Shown here piece by piece: positions 48,701 through 60,841 of a stretch of DNA of 64,000 bases (the stretch's first letter is position 1; the number at the start of each line of letters is the position of its first letter). The stretch comes from Macrophomina tecta. Lineage: Eukaryota; Ascomycota; Dothideomycetes; Botryosphaeriales; Botryosphaeriaceae. The translations under genes and the position numbers were made by a program. The stretch is from the NCBI GenBank assembly GCA_024180945.1, contig JAKSGN010000038.1, positions 2,294,001-2,358,000 on the forward strand. Direction: 5' to 3'. Under the pieces are notes generated by a model. It had not been told where the DNA came from. It saw only the letters and a program-made list of their open reading frames with translations, and searched no databases.

Positions 48701-51700
48701 GCATAGTAAATGGACCAAACAACTAAATCAAACATGATATCTAGTAGTAAATATAGGTAGACTTTCTTAGATGCTATCTGGGAATATTCAATGTCAACCT
48801 CCACTTAAGCTTCACACACGCCCCCCTTTCTTGGTTTGAATGAATCGATAAAGCCTTTTTCCTACCTGGTCGGTGTCAAACAGACAACAATACCACCGCC
48901 GCAACCACCAACAAAACCTGAGGCGGATGGAAGAACAAGGGAGATCCACCAGATAGCCTCCTAATCCCATGATACCTGGCAGCGAATAATTGAAATGTAC
49001 AGCAAACAATCGAAAGGGAAAAAGAAGATCCACCTGACTCCTCCCTCATCTTCATATATCCCACCACAATCACCAACAAAGCAGATAGCGGCCACCATGT
49101 ACCTGGTTTCTCTGCGGAATACCGCCGACGTTATTGAAAAGAGCCGTGCAGCAAAAGAAGAAGAAAAAGAAGAAAGAAAAAAAAAAAAAAAAGAAGGGCA
49201 CGTCAACGTGCAAGTAATGTAGAGAAATAGAGCAAAAACAAATAGATACTGAGACATCTCATGGCCATGAAACCTCAGAACAGATCTCTAAATCGTTTCA
49301 ATGCATCACCATCTCCACTTCCCCACCTGTTTGCTTCGTCGTGACAGTGAAAAGAGAAGGTAAAAGGAAAGCGGATGAGGAAACAAAAGGAGAAGAAGAA
49401 GAAACGGGCAATACCTGGCACCTGCGCAGCCTCAGTACAATCCGGTCACCCCACATACGATCCCACCCTCTCGTTTCTTCATCCTCTTGGATGAAATCCA
49501 ATTCTCTTCAGTCCCCTTCCCCACCTCGCACCTAATTCCCACGACCTGAACAAGACACTCCTCGCATTCACCCAAGGTTCCGGCCAAATTATCCGCGTTC
49601 GATCTCAAAGACAGTCAACAATGCTGCTGCAAGCTACACAGAAAGACCCGCTTACGATATCCTGAGAATGGATCACGCTGCTCTTTCCCATCCATGCCTC
49701 GTTTTCCCCCACCAACCCTCCCTCTCTGGGAAGACACTGGCTCGGGCGGCGAAGTCCCGAAGCCGCAAAGTCACGAGTTTAGCCCAAAACCATTTCGCTG
49801 CACCTTCCCATCCTGGAACATTTCCGCGTGATGAGATTCTCGAGAACCGCCTCGACATAAGGAGATAATTTCGAGTGGCGATCTTGACCCATGGCTGGCT
49901 GCATCTCAATCTAGATCGGGGGGTCGTCTTAGCGCTGAAGCCCGAGCATGAGGGTGTGCGCGCTTGGACGATTGGGAATTCGGCTGCATGTTGACGGGCG
50001 TTCAGCGGGGCAGTTGAGGTAGAAGAAATCCAACCAATCGGAAACGTAGCCCTCTGTTCCTACAATCGGGAAGGATATGGCGCAGTAGCCGCTAATCCGA
50101 GGGGTACCGCGTGAAAGGCACCGGCAGTTGTGTGAATGTTAGCAGCAGGAGCGGCGGCTAGATGTCCGCTCGGGCGGGGAGGCAAGAGGTAATTTTGTGC
50201 AGCGGGCGCTTGTAAGGAGAGAACAAGGCAAACGACGGGAGATCCGGAAAGCTGGGCAGTGGTCTGTCCACATGTGGGTCATAGTCTTGTCCGCTTTGCA
50301 TATCTTCTTCGTCGGCTAATGGGAAAAGCCTGATAGCGCAGATGGAGAAGCTTGGTTTCTCCCATCAACAGCCGGGTGGGAAAGTCAAGGCCCGCCAGCC
50401 ACCAAGTCTGCCCGGCCCTGACCGGGGGCAGTCAAGGCCACATTCAACGGAAGGTTCGGTCGTAACGTAGTAGGCGCTAGGTAGCCCCACATCATAGTGG
50501 GCTGTGAGGCACACACTGGCGCCAACACCGAGGTACGACGAGCTAGAGCAGAGATCAGTCGAGGCGCAGCGTGGCGTTTTAGCGCCAACGGTCGGGGACT
50601 CTCGGATCACTGAAAGGATAGATGTCCGCTGGTATAATCTGGTCTGGCTCCGGATTGGCAAGAAGGGAAATTGAGAAAAATGAAGCTCTTCGTGCCAAAG
50701 GCTTGTAGGAAAGTAGAACGTACGTCATGTTGGTGTAATTGACAGAGATGTGGATGATCCCGTGGCAACATTTCTTACAACATCGAGTCGCTCGAACCGT
50801 GTCCGTCTTTCCACTACAGCCAGGACCGGCGTTACCAACCGCCACCATGATTTGAAAAATTGGAGAAGCAGGGTAGATTCGGTGGGAAGGTTTTGAAGTT
50901 GACAAATGACTGGGCTGCAAACCGGCCGTTCAAGGGGGTTGAGAACCTGTAATAAGGGGCAAAGTAAAAGATGGGTCGGAACTGGAGCCGAAATCGAAAG
51001 GACCAACCGGGATGGAAACGGATCGGCATCCCAACAGGCGGCGCGGAACTCCTCCTCCCCGAAACCCAAAAAGGAAATAAAACAAGGGGGGAAATAGGAC
51101 AAATGACTGCTATGAACTAAAAAGGAAGACGAAAATGAGAATAACGAGTGGATAGTGTGTATGCCGTAAGGTGAGCCACGCGCCGTAGTGCTACAAGCGT
51201 TCCAAGGAAAGTATGAAGGGAACAAAACGCTCGTAATCTGGCTAAGAGCTCCAAAGAGACCACAACAGTGAACCGATTGCTGCCGAGAGTGACGTGCGAA
51301 TGGGCGGAAGCCATGCTCAGGACCTGACCAGTAAGAGCTGTAATTGCCGATTGCTTCCAAGATGGTCCTGATGTTCCCCGATCTTTCTCAGCTTCCCCCT
51401 TTGGCTCGGAGGCACCCAATCAGCTCACTGTGTTTCCTTTCTTCTTTGAAGTCGACACGGATCACCCCTCGTCACACTAATGCTTGCCTTTATGGCTGGA
51501 TGGTACCAGAAGTGGTGATCCTGCTGGTCTTTGTCGCTTGACCACTCCTGGCATCCACCAGATCAAGGAAGCCCCCGTGGTGCAGAGCTTCGTGCGTGAT
51601 TATTTTGCTCATGGAATAGATGCCTCTCAATCTATTTCCTACCGTCTCATAAAGAAATGGAGAGGAGCTAGAAGAGAAGCCCCTAGGCCACTTGAAAAGA

Positions 51701-52156
51701 ACCACAAATATACCTGGTTGATTCTGCAAATCAAAGAAACCGAATGGCCTCTTTATGTAACTAAAATATAATGTTCCTCCTGGGATGACCCGCCCCGGCG
51801 TTCTGTAAGAACACGTTTCGTAAAGCTCGGGGGATCAGTGGGTCAGCCCAATAACGCGCTGAATGAAACGATGCTCCTGAAACTCGAGACCGATACGACC
51901 CCCGCACCACGCGGCCGGGGGCTTCCGTAACATGCTGATGGGACGAGGGGTGTCGTGATAACGTGCAAAAAAAAAAAGATTCTCATCAATGTGTTGCCAA
52001 TGCTCGAATATAGTAAGGTCCCTACTTCGGCGACCGGAGCTGGGCCACCGGCTGTCGTCACAGTCGTGAGATCCAGAACTCCGGAGCCGAAAGAGAGAGC
52101 AAAGGCTGTACAAATAACTCAAAAAGTCGTGGAATGCGAGCAGTTTGCAAATTTGA
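45747..52156. other. 6.4-kb region without a convincing gene
   Basis: The region holds the promoter of the DUF3074 gene at the left and the 3' flank of the HMG-box gene at the right. Open frames up to about 210 codons exist (for example plus 46703-47314 and minus 50725-51360), but they are low-complexity or lack family motifs and in-phase exon chains. Simple-sequence runs are frequent: G12 at 48182-48193, A23 plus GAA repeats at 48258-48293, and A-rich near 49165-49195. It may contain non-coding transcripts or a lineage-specific gene that cannot be recognised from sequence alone. Confidence 0.45.
48182..48293 (+). repeat. Simple-sequence block: G12, A23, (GAA)n
   Basis: A run of 12 G at 48182-48193 is followed 64 bases later by 23 A (48258-48280) and then GAA repeats to about 48293. 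These are slippage-prone homopolymers in a gene-poor stretch. Confidence 0.85.
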
Positions 52157-53951
52157 CTACGGCGAGTTGTCCTTTCCTCCGGTGGGATCGGCATCGCGAT
52201 CGCGCGCCATCTCTCCTGCACGTAATAAGACCGCCAAGGAAGAAGCTTGCCGCGGATCAGGTCCCGGTGGTTGTGCTGTTGGAAATTTTGTTGGTGGTTG
52301 TGGTGGTAACACAGATCGCTGGTCTAATGGGGAGGGTGCCATTGACAGCGATGACGGTATTGGTTGAGGTAATAATCGGTGGGCTTTCTGCGCGTCCGCA
52401 AGAGGAAGAAGTGACCCTGTGTAGGGTGTGTTGTGATGGTTGCTGCTGCTGTTGCTGTTGTTGGTGAGATAGCTGCCGCTTTCGGATGACTGGTTAGTAG
52501 TGTTGGTGTCTTCATGGACCAAGGATGGTATTGACGAGGTCTCGCGATTAAGCCGCCGTGAGGGCAAATCACGTTCGCTTAGTCCAGAATAGATCGATGA
52601 CGTGGAGGGAGTCGCGGCTGAGCTGTTGCTGTGAGGGAAACCGAGCCCGTAATTTGACGAAAAGGGTGTATCTTGAAGGCGTTCCCGCGAATCCGTCGAC
52701 TGAGTCGACGTCGAAGGATGAGAGAATTCCGGCTCACGGAAAGCTGATGCTGAGGTCGGCGATGCTGACATTGGAGAATATTGTCCAGCCATCCGGGGCG
52801 AATTTATACCGGAAAATGAGTAGGTTGCTGGAGATGTCGACTCTGAGCCCAGGACCCGTCCCCCTGTACGAGGAGGGCCGGTAGGGGGACTTGACCCGGA
52901 CCGGTGATGGACAAGCGCAGGCTGATTGAAGTAGGCGTCGCTTACTCGTCGCCGTGCGGATTTATCAAAAACGTCGTAACCGTTACTTCGGGCATTATGG
53001 CTATTCTCGGGTTCAACCTTCGATCGCTTGCCTTGTTGCAATGGCGTCAGTTGGGGAACCGAAGATGAATAACGGTTTTGCGATGGCTGACCAGATTGCT
53101 GCTGGTTATGCTTGGCCCTGAATTCGGCCAAATACTCCTGATATTGGGCATATTCAGGAGTCTTCTTGTACTCAGCAAGTTCGGCATAGTACTTTTCCTT
53201 GGCAGCGGCTGCTTGTCGCTCGCAAGCTTCTCGAGAGTTTGGAGAGAGCGTCTGCCACCGCTCCCCGACCAATTTGGCGATCTCAGTGAAACTAAGCTCC
53301 TGGCCTTTGAGCGACTCCCTCATTTCTAGAAACTATTAGCTCGCACAGTAATGAAAGGACTTGATCTAAGGCACTTACGATTCGAAAAGATTACATATGC
53401 AGATGCCGGCCGTTCCGGGGCGTTCTCGTCCGGCTGCGTAAACGTTAGTACAGAGGCTAGCGCCTGAAGAATAAGCTCACCTTTGGATGTCGGCGATACT
53501 TCCGTTTCGTCGTGCCGCCAGCATTGCCTGAGGGCGGTTCAGTCCTCTTTTGATGATTGAGCGACTTGGTCTCCGAGGCGGAGTCATCGCTGCGATAGGA
53601 TCCGTCAATGCTGGGAGCGCCATGCAACTGCGGTACCGCACGCTCAAGGCGTTCGAGGGGAATACCCCTCGTCTCGGCAATGGCACGCTGAAGTTTCTAT
53701 AGCAGAGTCAGCGCTGAAGGCGGAGGGGTGTAGCAGGGAAAAGATACCCGCCGATGGCCAAGCTTGACATGGAGAGAGTCACTGCATAGTCAGCATGCAA
53801 AGTTCGAGACGCCGGCGCATCAGATACGATCTTACAGATCAGATTCCCTAATGTCCAAGACGGTTTCCCATGTATCGAAGCCCTCGGTGACGAAGACGTC
53901 GAAGTACTGCGACAGGCCCAGGTGCTCCAGTTTCTGCCTCAGGTCGGTCAT
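52157..53951 (-). CDS. SAM-domain plus HMG-box DNA-binding protein, 5 exons, 529 aa
   Basis: This is a probable nuclear transcription factor. Minus-strand exons are 53836-53951, 53748-53781, 53481-53696, 53379-53433 and 52157-53325, all in phase. Residues 1 to about 62 form a SAM domain (LEHLGLSQYFDVFVTEGFDT, DSLHVKLGHRRKLQRAIA) built from three exons. The basic linker TTKRKYRRHPK precedes the HMG box at about residues 125-195: PERPASAYVIFSN, LSFTEIAKLVGERWQTLSPN and AAAKEKYYAELAEYKK. The remaining 330 residues are Ser/Pro/Asn-rich and disordered, ending GGKDNSP. SAM plus HMG architecture is known in filamentous ascomycetes; the SAM domain could oligomerise or dock a kinase. An upstream in-frame ATG in the leader would add low-complexity sequence and is not preferred. 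Long flanking regions suggest elaborate regulation. Confidence 0.88.
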
Positions 53952-54696
53952 GAAGAAAAGAGAACGGGGTGGAGGCCAATTGGGTGGGACGAATGGGGTG
54001 CTCGAGGCCCTTTTCGAGCGGGGCTCGCCGGACGGCGAAGGCGAGCGCGCGGCTGCCAGAGATGACAACTGTAGGGCAGCTGCAGAGCAAGCCAAGCACG
54101 GCGGCGCGTGACAGACAGTCGGATGGGAATCTGTTGGCCTAGGGTGCGGTCGTACAGGTGGAAACGGATACAAAAGCAGTAAAGATGGGTCGGCAAAGTG
54201 TGGCTTGGTCCAGGCCGGAACACTAAAAGTTTAAACAGGGCAATTGTTGCAGGGCGCGGAGCGCAAGAATCGAAGAAGTCAGGGCGGTCTCGGAGGGTCG
54301 TCGTCAGACGCGGGCCATAGACGCGAAGGCTCGAGCAGGGCGGGCTGGCGGCGGGCGGCGCGTCGGGGTGGACGTCTCAAGCAGGCGAGCAGCAGCGAGT
54401 GTGCGGAGGCGGCGCGCGGGCTGCGGTCTGCACCTGGGTGCTGAGTGCTCTGGAGCGTCGCGGTAGCGGGTCAGGTCACGGGCGGCCGGGGCGAAGACAT
54501 GGACTCTTTGTGGGACAGGCCGGAGAGTGAAGAGCAGCTTGGGTGGCGGAGCATTGATGGGCGCGGAGGGACGAGGTGGGTGTTGAGGTCTGGCAGGCAG
54601 GCGATGGCAAAGGGCCTCACAAGGTCGAGTCGAGTCGAGTCGAGCCCACGGCCGGCTGGGGGCAGGGAGCTTGGAGCTTGCGAGCAGCAGCAACAG

Positions 54697-54718
54697 CGGC
54701 GGCGGCGGCGGCGGCGGC

Positions 54719-54750
<32 letters not shown>
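54697..54750 (+). repeat. (CGG)8(CAG)10 trinucleotide tract
   Basis: Eight perfect CGG units run into ten perfect CAG units, preceded by GAGCAGCAGCAACAG. On the HMG-gene strand it reads (CTG)10(CCG)8, about 750 bases upstream of the HMG-box ATG. No gene frame convincingly uses it. Confidence 0.92.
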
Positions 54751-54751
<1 letters not shown>

Positions 54752-55110
54752 CCAGGCCAGAAGAGTCCAGGGAGGGCGTCGTTCAGTCGTGTCGCGCGCG
54801 CTGCTCTGCTCTGTGCGCGAGGCGGCAGCGACAGTCGCGAGCTGGCTGGGGCGTGCTTGGGCGGGCGGCGGTGGTCGCGCGGACGGGCAGAGCAGCCGGG
54901 AAGGGCGGGCAGTGGCGGCGACGGCCAGGCACCGCGCGCGCGCTGGACGTCTCGCTGCCCGTCGAGGCCGGAGTCGATGGGCAGGGAGACGATCAATTAC
55001 TCGGGGCGCCGGGCGTCGCCATCGAGCGTGTGCAGGCGGATCGATAGCTTGTCGCAGATGCCCTCACACCGCTAGCCGTTTAGCGCGGACACTGCCAAGC
55101 CGAGAAAAAG

Positions 55111-55146
55111 ACCACCAACACCACCACCACCACCACCACCACCTCC
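55111..55146 (+). repeat. ACC-type trinucleotide tract
   Basis: A slightly imperfect run of ACC/CCA units about 36 bases long lies between the CAG and CTG tracts in the upstream region of the HMG-box gene. Confidence 0.85.
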
Positions 55147-55298
55147 TCCACAGCGATGACGGCCGCAGCAGCAGCACTGGAGCCACCGCCCGCGTGCTGA
55201 CTGCCCTGCGTTGCCGTGCCGTGCCGTAGTCTGCCCTGCCAGTCTAGCCCGCGCGTCCTGCTGCCGGCCGCAGATCCAGCGCTGCTCGCCGGTCGCAC

Positions 55299-55299
<1 letters not shown>

Positions 55300-55344
<45 letters not shown>
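55300..55344 (+). repeat. (CTG)15 trinucleotide tract
   Basis: Fifteen perfect CTG units are followed by TTGCTC. It is the reverse complement of the CAG tract at 54721-54750, lying 550 bases away in inverted orientation. On the HMG-gene strand it reads (CAG)15. Confidence 0.92.
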
Positions 55345-55348
<4 letters not shown>

Positions 55349-58300
55349 TCTGGAGGTGGTTGGCGAGATCAGCCAGATCCGCCTGGTGCCTGTCGCTTGT
55401 GTGCCGGCTTGCCCAATGGCCGCTTCCCGTGGCTAGCGAACCTTCCATGCGCGCGCCCATGGCCTTCCATGCCATTCTTTCGTCAAATGCTCCGACTGCC
55501 AAATCGAAGATCCGGCGCGCCCCCTCCATCACTCCCGCCCTCGCCGCCTCTGTCCTCTCGCCTCTCGCCTCTCGCCGCCATGGTCCTCATGGCTCGCCGC
55601 CCGCACTTCAGCATCGAGGAACGCCTGCGCAGGGATGCGCTCACCCATGTCGCCGGCCCCGGCCTAGCATCGCAATCTTCGATTGACTTCCGCATGCTGC
55701 CCAGCCTGCAACCTGCGGACCACGCGCCCGGGTTCACCGCCCTGGGAACCCAGCCTTGCCCCTAGCCTCGTGGCCGATGTCCGACTACATAAGCCAGCCG
55801 GCCGGCCGGTGCCCGCGACGATGCGCGGACGCCCTCATCTGCTCGACCGCTGGGGATCTCGATTGTGCTGTAGTGGAAGGCCGCCGTCCCATCGCCGATG
55901 ATCCTCCAACACGGAAACCTCCAACACCCAAATGCCGCCATCTCCCATCATCACCCCATCGTGCTTCTGGAGCCTTCAACCCGGGCCGCTGCAGAACACG
56001 CTTCTGGCTCATCGACCATCTCAAGCAGCGCAAGCCAGGTGCGGCTATGCCCGCTAGCCCATGTCTTGTCAGGATACACCGTTTTTGTTGCGCGGAAGCA
56101 TGTCCGATCGACGATTTCCCGGTACGTGCTCCCCCGTCGTCTCACTCCCTCTCCAAGAAAAGCAAACCACTCCATCTGCGCGTGCGGCGCCAGCCCCGGT
56201 TTCATGAATAGGAGAGCTCCTGATCTTCGCAAAGTCTCATCTTCTTAGAGCTTCTGCCTATGCGCCCCTCCTCCCCACCCCTCCGTCTACTCCTCTGGAT
56301 CACCGTTTGTGACGTGGACGGCGATTTATTAAGCCTCAAAAGGCAACGCCAGTCAGTCGTCCACTCGTGTCTCTGCGTGAACCCTTCATGCAAAAGTTAA
56401 GGACTGGGGCGGCCAGAGTGGGTCGAGAGACCCTTCCTGCGATCCTTCAGTCCGGGAATTCCCCATAAGAGCGGAAGGCTGCCGAATCTCGATTTCATCT
56501 CCCGACGTGCAAACGGGCAACGAAGTCAGTTTTGGCGTTCCAAGCCATACTGCTTAACTGCGTTAGCTGCGGGTGGAAATGATGTCATAGCAATGCCTCA
56601 TCCGCGATTCGAGCCTGCTCCTGCACTGATGGAGGGGCCGACGCTCTGTTGCGCATTTGCCGCATTTTGATTTGTCTTGCGATTAATGGCTAAGTCCGCC
56701 TTGCTTGCAACGGCTTAGCAGCTCTACTCACGGCTGCGGTAGCCAGGCAAGATGGGCGTGTTACCGGCTTCGAATGCTTCTGAAGTTCGAACTGAGAAGA
56801 GAATTCGCTTGCGAAAACACGGTCTGCAGCACACAAATCACACAATCAGGGGCCCACGGGACCGTCGGCTGGACCGCTGCCGGTGGACTTTGAGTGCCAG
56901 CTTCTCCTCCTTTTGCGGACAACTTATCGCACTCACGGCAAAGCCACCATCGGAAGTCCCAGCAGCCGCATTCACGCACCCATCACCGAGACATGGCAAA
57001 TGCAGCCCCACCTCCAAGTTCCATCAAGGCTCGCCAGGTCAATCCCCTTTCGCTTGCATCACGACTCCATCTGGGGGCTATATGCGCCGTTCAGAATGCC
57101 CAGGAATAATTGGAGATACCTTTAGCGACCATCTGCGGAAAGGCTTCCGGTCCCACCGGTGATGTCATGTGAGGCGACTCCCTGCCGACGGCTGGTCTGG
57201 GCACCTCCACTAAGCGTTCTCACTCTTTCAGGAAACATCTGCATGGCTGCTGCTTCGCTTTCGGTCAAATTGCAAATTCGGAGAGCATGCCAATGATCAT
57301 TGAGCGGCCAATTTGCTTGATCGAGACGGCTGAAGGCTGCGATGAGCTCTTCCCGGCAGGCGTGCAGCCGATATAGAACTGGCGCAATATGTGGATGTTT
57401 GATGGAGATCTACTTTCGATTGTTGGTTGGACCATATGTACTCATCCTGCTCTACGCATGCCAGTTGACATCTTCTCTACCTCGGAAGCTTTTCCGCCGC
57501 TTGTAAGCTAGAGAATTCGATTTAGTGTGAGAGTGCTGAGATCACAGGGAACCTTTTGCAATCGAGATGAAATAAGCTCGGAACAACGCACCAGACCATC
57601 TAATATTGCAGCTGCCAGTGCCTGATAGGGACAGCACTAGAGAATTTTGTGTCCGGTCACGCTCTGCTTTTGAATATTGCGACTATCCGTTCTACCGGGT
57701 CCTTATACCCCCATCCCAGATGTCCTTCTTTCTAGAGCTACACCAACTTCCGAGAGATAGAACAGGCAGAAATATTCTGCAAAATGACTGTCCCTCTTGA
57801 GAAGATGCTCGGAACTCTATATCGAGTCTGAAGTTGTACTTACTCTTATAATCGCATGTCGAAGCAGGCAAGAGATTCGAGATCAGATTTCATCGTCCCT
57901 ATACTTCTCGGATCTCATCAACTAGTAGTTGTGACTGGAACATGCCTCCTCCATAAACCAATCATATAACCAGAACTTCTTCAGAAGACGCTGTCTACCC
58001 AACAAGGCCACAGCCGCCATTCTTCAACCTCATCCACGCCCCTAAATGCCGGGTTGCCACGATATCAATTGGCCATTCCTCTCTCGAGGAGGAAGCAAGA
58101 AAAAAAAAAAGAAAAAAGAGGTTCATAGAAAACAAATACGTAGAGGAAGCTCCCACAAATCCGTTAGTAGTTTTATTTCCGCTTTCCTCAAAACCAACCT
58201 CATGAAAGGGAACGATGGCGCAGGAAAGAGAGCGCACGAACAATGCAATATCTCCGCCATGAACAGCGCAATCAACTCACCTCTCCTTCAGCTCTTCTCC

Positions 58301-60771
58301 TCGAGACCACTTCATATCCACCAGTGCCTCTCTGACCAAACCGCTCGTCCGTGTCGCTCGCAATTTCGGGATCGATTCCTCCCTCGGCCTTCTCCCCTAT
58401 CTCGCCATCTCTCCTTTCTCCCTTCACGAAACTCTTAGAGCAGAGCACGCCCTCTGAGACACGTTTGTCTCCTCGCTTGCTCCCCGAAGGCTCTCCCCGA
58501 CCATCGAGCTCCGACGTCGGCTGCAGCCGGAGCATGGAGCTGCCCAAGCTCGTGCAGCTGAAGGAACACAATAAGATGGCGAATAAGGAGCTCCAATCCT
58601 CCACCGCCGAGTAGGACAATCTCACAACTCTGTAAAAATGCTGCCTCACCTACGGCATTCACATATTCTGCTCCACCAAACCAGAGCGGCAACGTGCGTG
58701 AGGCCACATGAGAGAGCGCCGCGGCTGCTAGGTTGGCGTCTGTTGTGGGTTGCATACGGCGAGTTTCATAGAGGCGCCGCCGTTTGCGGAAGATGAGTTT
58801 GGGGTTGTGGCGAGCTCTTGGACGGTGCACGAGGGAGATGGCGAAGGTGGAGCGGGAGTGAGGAGCGGTAGGTGAGATATCTGGAGCCTGGATCGTGTAA
58901 GGTGTTGAAGGCGGTGAAGCCGTTGTGAGGCTGATGTGATGGAAGCGGCTTAAGAAATATGTAGGAGTCTGCACGTATCTCTCTTAGGCTCATCATTCGG
59001 GAACGCAAGAGACTCAAGTTACGGCGCAATAGACGGTGCTGAAAGCCCCCTCGACTTCTTCATTAGCCAAAAAGTCTTCTCAACCCTAAGTCGCGACACT
59101 TCGATTTGGTATAAACGCAGCTAGGCTTCGTTTACCACCATGATTGGCCTGTACGCAACTCCTTCGAGTGATACACGATTGGCTGATATTTCTCTTGCTG
59201 TCAACCTACCATGAAGGGTTCACATTTTTGGAGACTTTGGAGACAGTAAGAGCCACAATTATTTCAGGAATAGCTGGCCAACAGAGAAGCTGATCTTGCA
59301 GAAGCCCAGCAAAGGGACAAAGTACTCTGCGAGATGAATCCTGAGTCCATTTGTGGGACTGTGGTGTCACCAAGCTGGGCCTGGTATTCATCCTCTTCTG
59401 GACAGCCTCGAACCTTTGTGCAAAGACTACATAAAAACTTGACACACAGAGCGGCCACAGCACAAAGACTATCATTTTATCTCTCAAGCACCCTCAGAAG
59501 CCCCCCAAAGTTAGCCAGCTATCCAGAAAGTGACTTCAAGAAGCCCAGCGTGCTCTGTATCTGCCCGTCCCGACTTTTGTTAACTAATATCCAACCATAG
59601 CATCCGCCATGAATACGCGCCTTTCTCGGCCCCTAGGCAGGCTCCACGATGATCCGAAGTGTTAGGCATTTGCAAATGGGAAGACTCCAGTTGCGGTCTG
59701 CTGTGTTCGACTCCTTTGAAGCCTTTTATATTATTGTAAGAAAACAACGGACCTCGAGAAATTTTGTCATCAAAATTTGACACGATGATTCAGCTGAGCG
59801 CCTCACTTTGATCAGGCAACGAGGTCGTCTTGGAACTGTTAAAACTGATGACACCGCCCTGCAGAGGATATTCTCCGGTATCTCAACCTTCTGATCGATA
59901 GTGTAGTGTAATCTGGCTTTGAATATCGTGGGTTTGAACGAGTCCAGCTTGTTCAGGCTACAGCTTGGCACGACACAAGGGTGAGCAGTATGAATTAGAA
60001 GGACTCACAGAGGTACAGAGGTAGGTATCGCTACGAAATTTCCCATGCATGTGGGCATGCCTGCCCTTATTGAGTCTTTCTTCTAGGCTCAAGTCTCCCC
60101 ACATCCCGAGGTCAATCCCCGCTTTTACCAAGCTTTAAGCACACTTCGGCACAAATAAATGCCTAAAATGTTCGGAGGGGGGACAAATTCCCGAGGTTAC
60201 GAAGGGAGCAATTAAGGGGATGTAGGAACAGCTTCACTTCTCTAAGGATTTGTGTGTAGATATATTTTTTCAATCCGTATCCTCGTGCACTAGGGTACAG
60301 ATAATTCGGCATAAAAAGCCCCCAAAAGGCTGATTTCGACGGCCTTCTTAGCGGTAGACCTCTAAGGCAGCGGGTATGGCTCGGCCGAACCGCATTACAA
60401 TCCCTCCGACTCGCCGACCTCAGCGAACTAGCTGACCCACTCTCCGGCCCGCACTGCCGATCATCCAGTATGCTTATGTTCTGATGAGGCTGAAATTCTA
60501 AAAGGATCCATGGATAATTACAAGTAATGAAAAGCTTCACTCCATAAATGGGCTGTTCAAGTCTACTGAAGATGGCACCCTGTCAGCCAGGGGCTGATAT
60601 CGAAGAGAAAACATAGAGTAAAGACAGCGGTATTGGAAACGAAGCTAGACCACTTTGAGACTATCCCGCCTTAAAGCTGCAATATCCTGCTTGTAAAACT
60701 AGTAAGGCGGGGGACTTGATAGATCCGCATACGGAGTCCGAGGCAGAGGCCCCCGGCGCGCATATGCAGAC

Positions 60772-60778
60772 TATATAA
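60772..60778 (+). promoter_or_regulatory. TATA box of P450-2
   Basis: TATATAA lies 64 bases upstream of the P450-2 ATG at 60842, at a spacing that would give a leader of roughly 30-40 bases. The surrounding sequence is not unusually AT-rich, which makes a chance match less likely. Confidence 0.55.
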
Positions 60779-60841
60779 GGACACCAAAATGCCTCATTTC
60801 TCCCCTTTTTAACACGCAAAACATCCGTCACTTTGTAGATA

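Larger units (their letters stand above)
53952..60841. other. 6.9-kb region upstream of the HMG-box gene
   Basis: No convincing gene was found between the divergent HMG-box and P450-2 starts. The part nearest the HMG gene (54.2-55.7 kb) is very GC-rich and carries CGG/CAG, ACC and CTG tracts; it may be a long leader and promoter. From about 56.4 kb the base composition becomes more AT-rich and short frames only are seen. A minus-strand frame at 58435-58974 is the longest there and matches nothing I know. Confidence 0.45.

Noticed and set aside
50725..51360. 211-codon minus-strand frame
   Set aside because: The sequence is Ser/Phe/Leu-rich as expected for CT-rich untranslated DNA; no domain was found. 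It could be part of a non-coding transcript.
54304..55765. Several open frames over the trinucleotide tracts with poly-Gln, poly-Ser or poly-Leu
   Set aside because: Every frame across a GC-rich triplet repeat stays open; flanking residues are low complexity with no conserved segment.
58435..58974. 180-codon minus-strand frame near 58.7 kb
   Set aside because: It has some hydrophobic segments but no start context, splice support or family resemblance; kept as non-coding.
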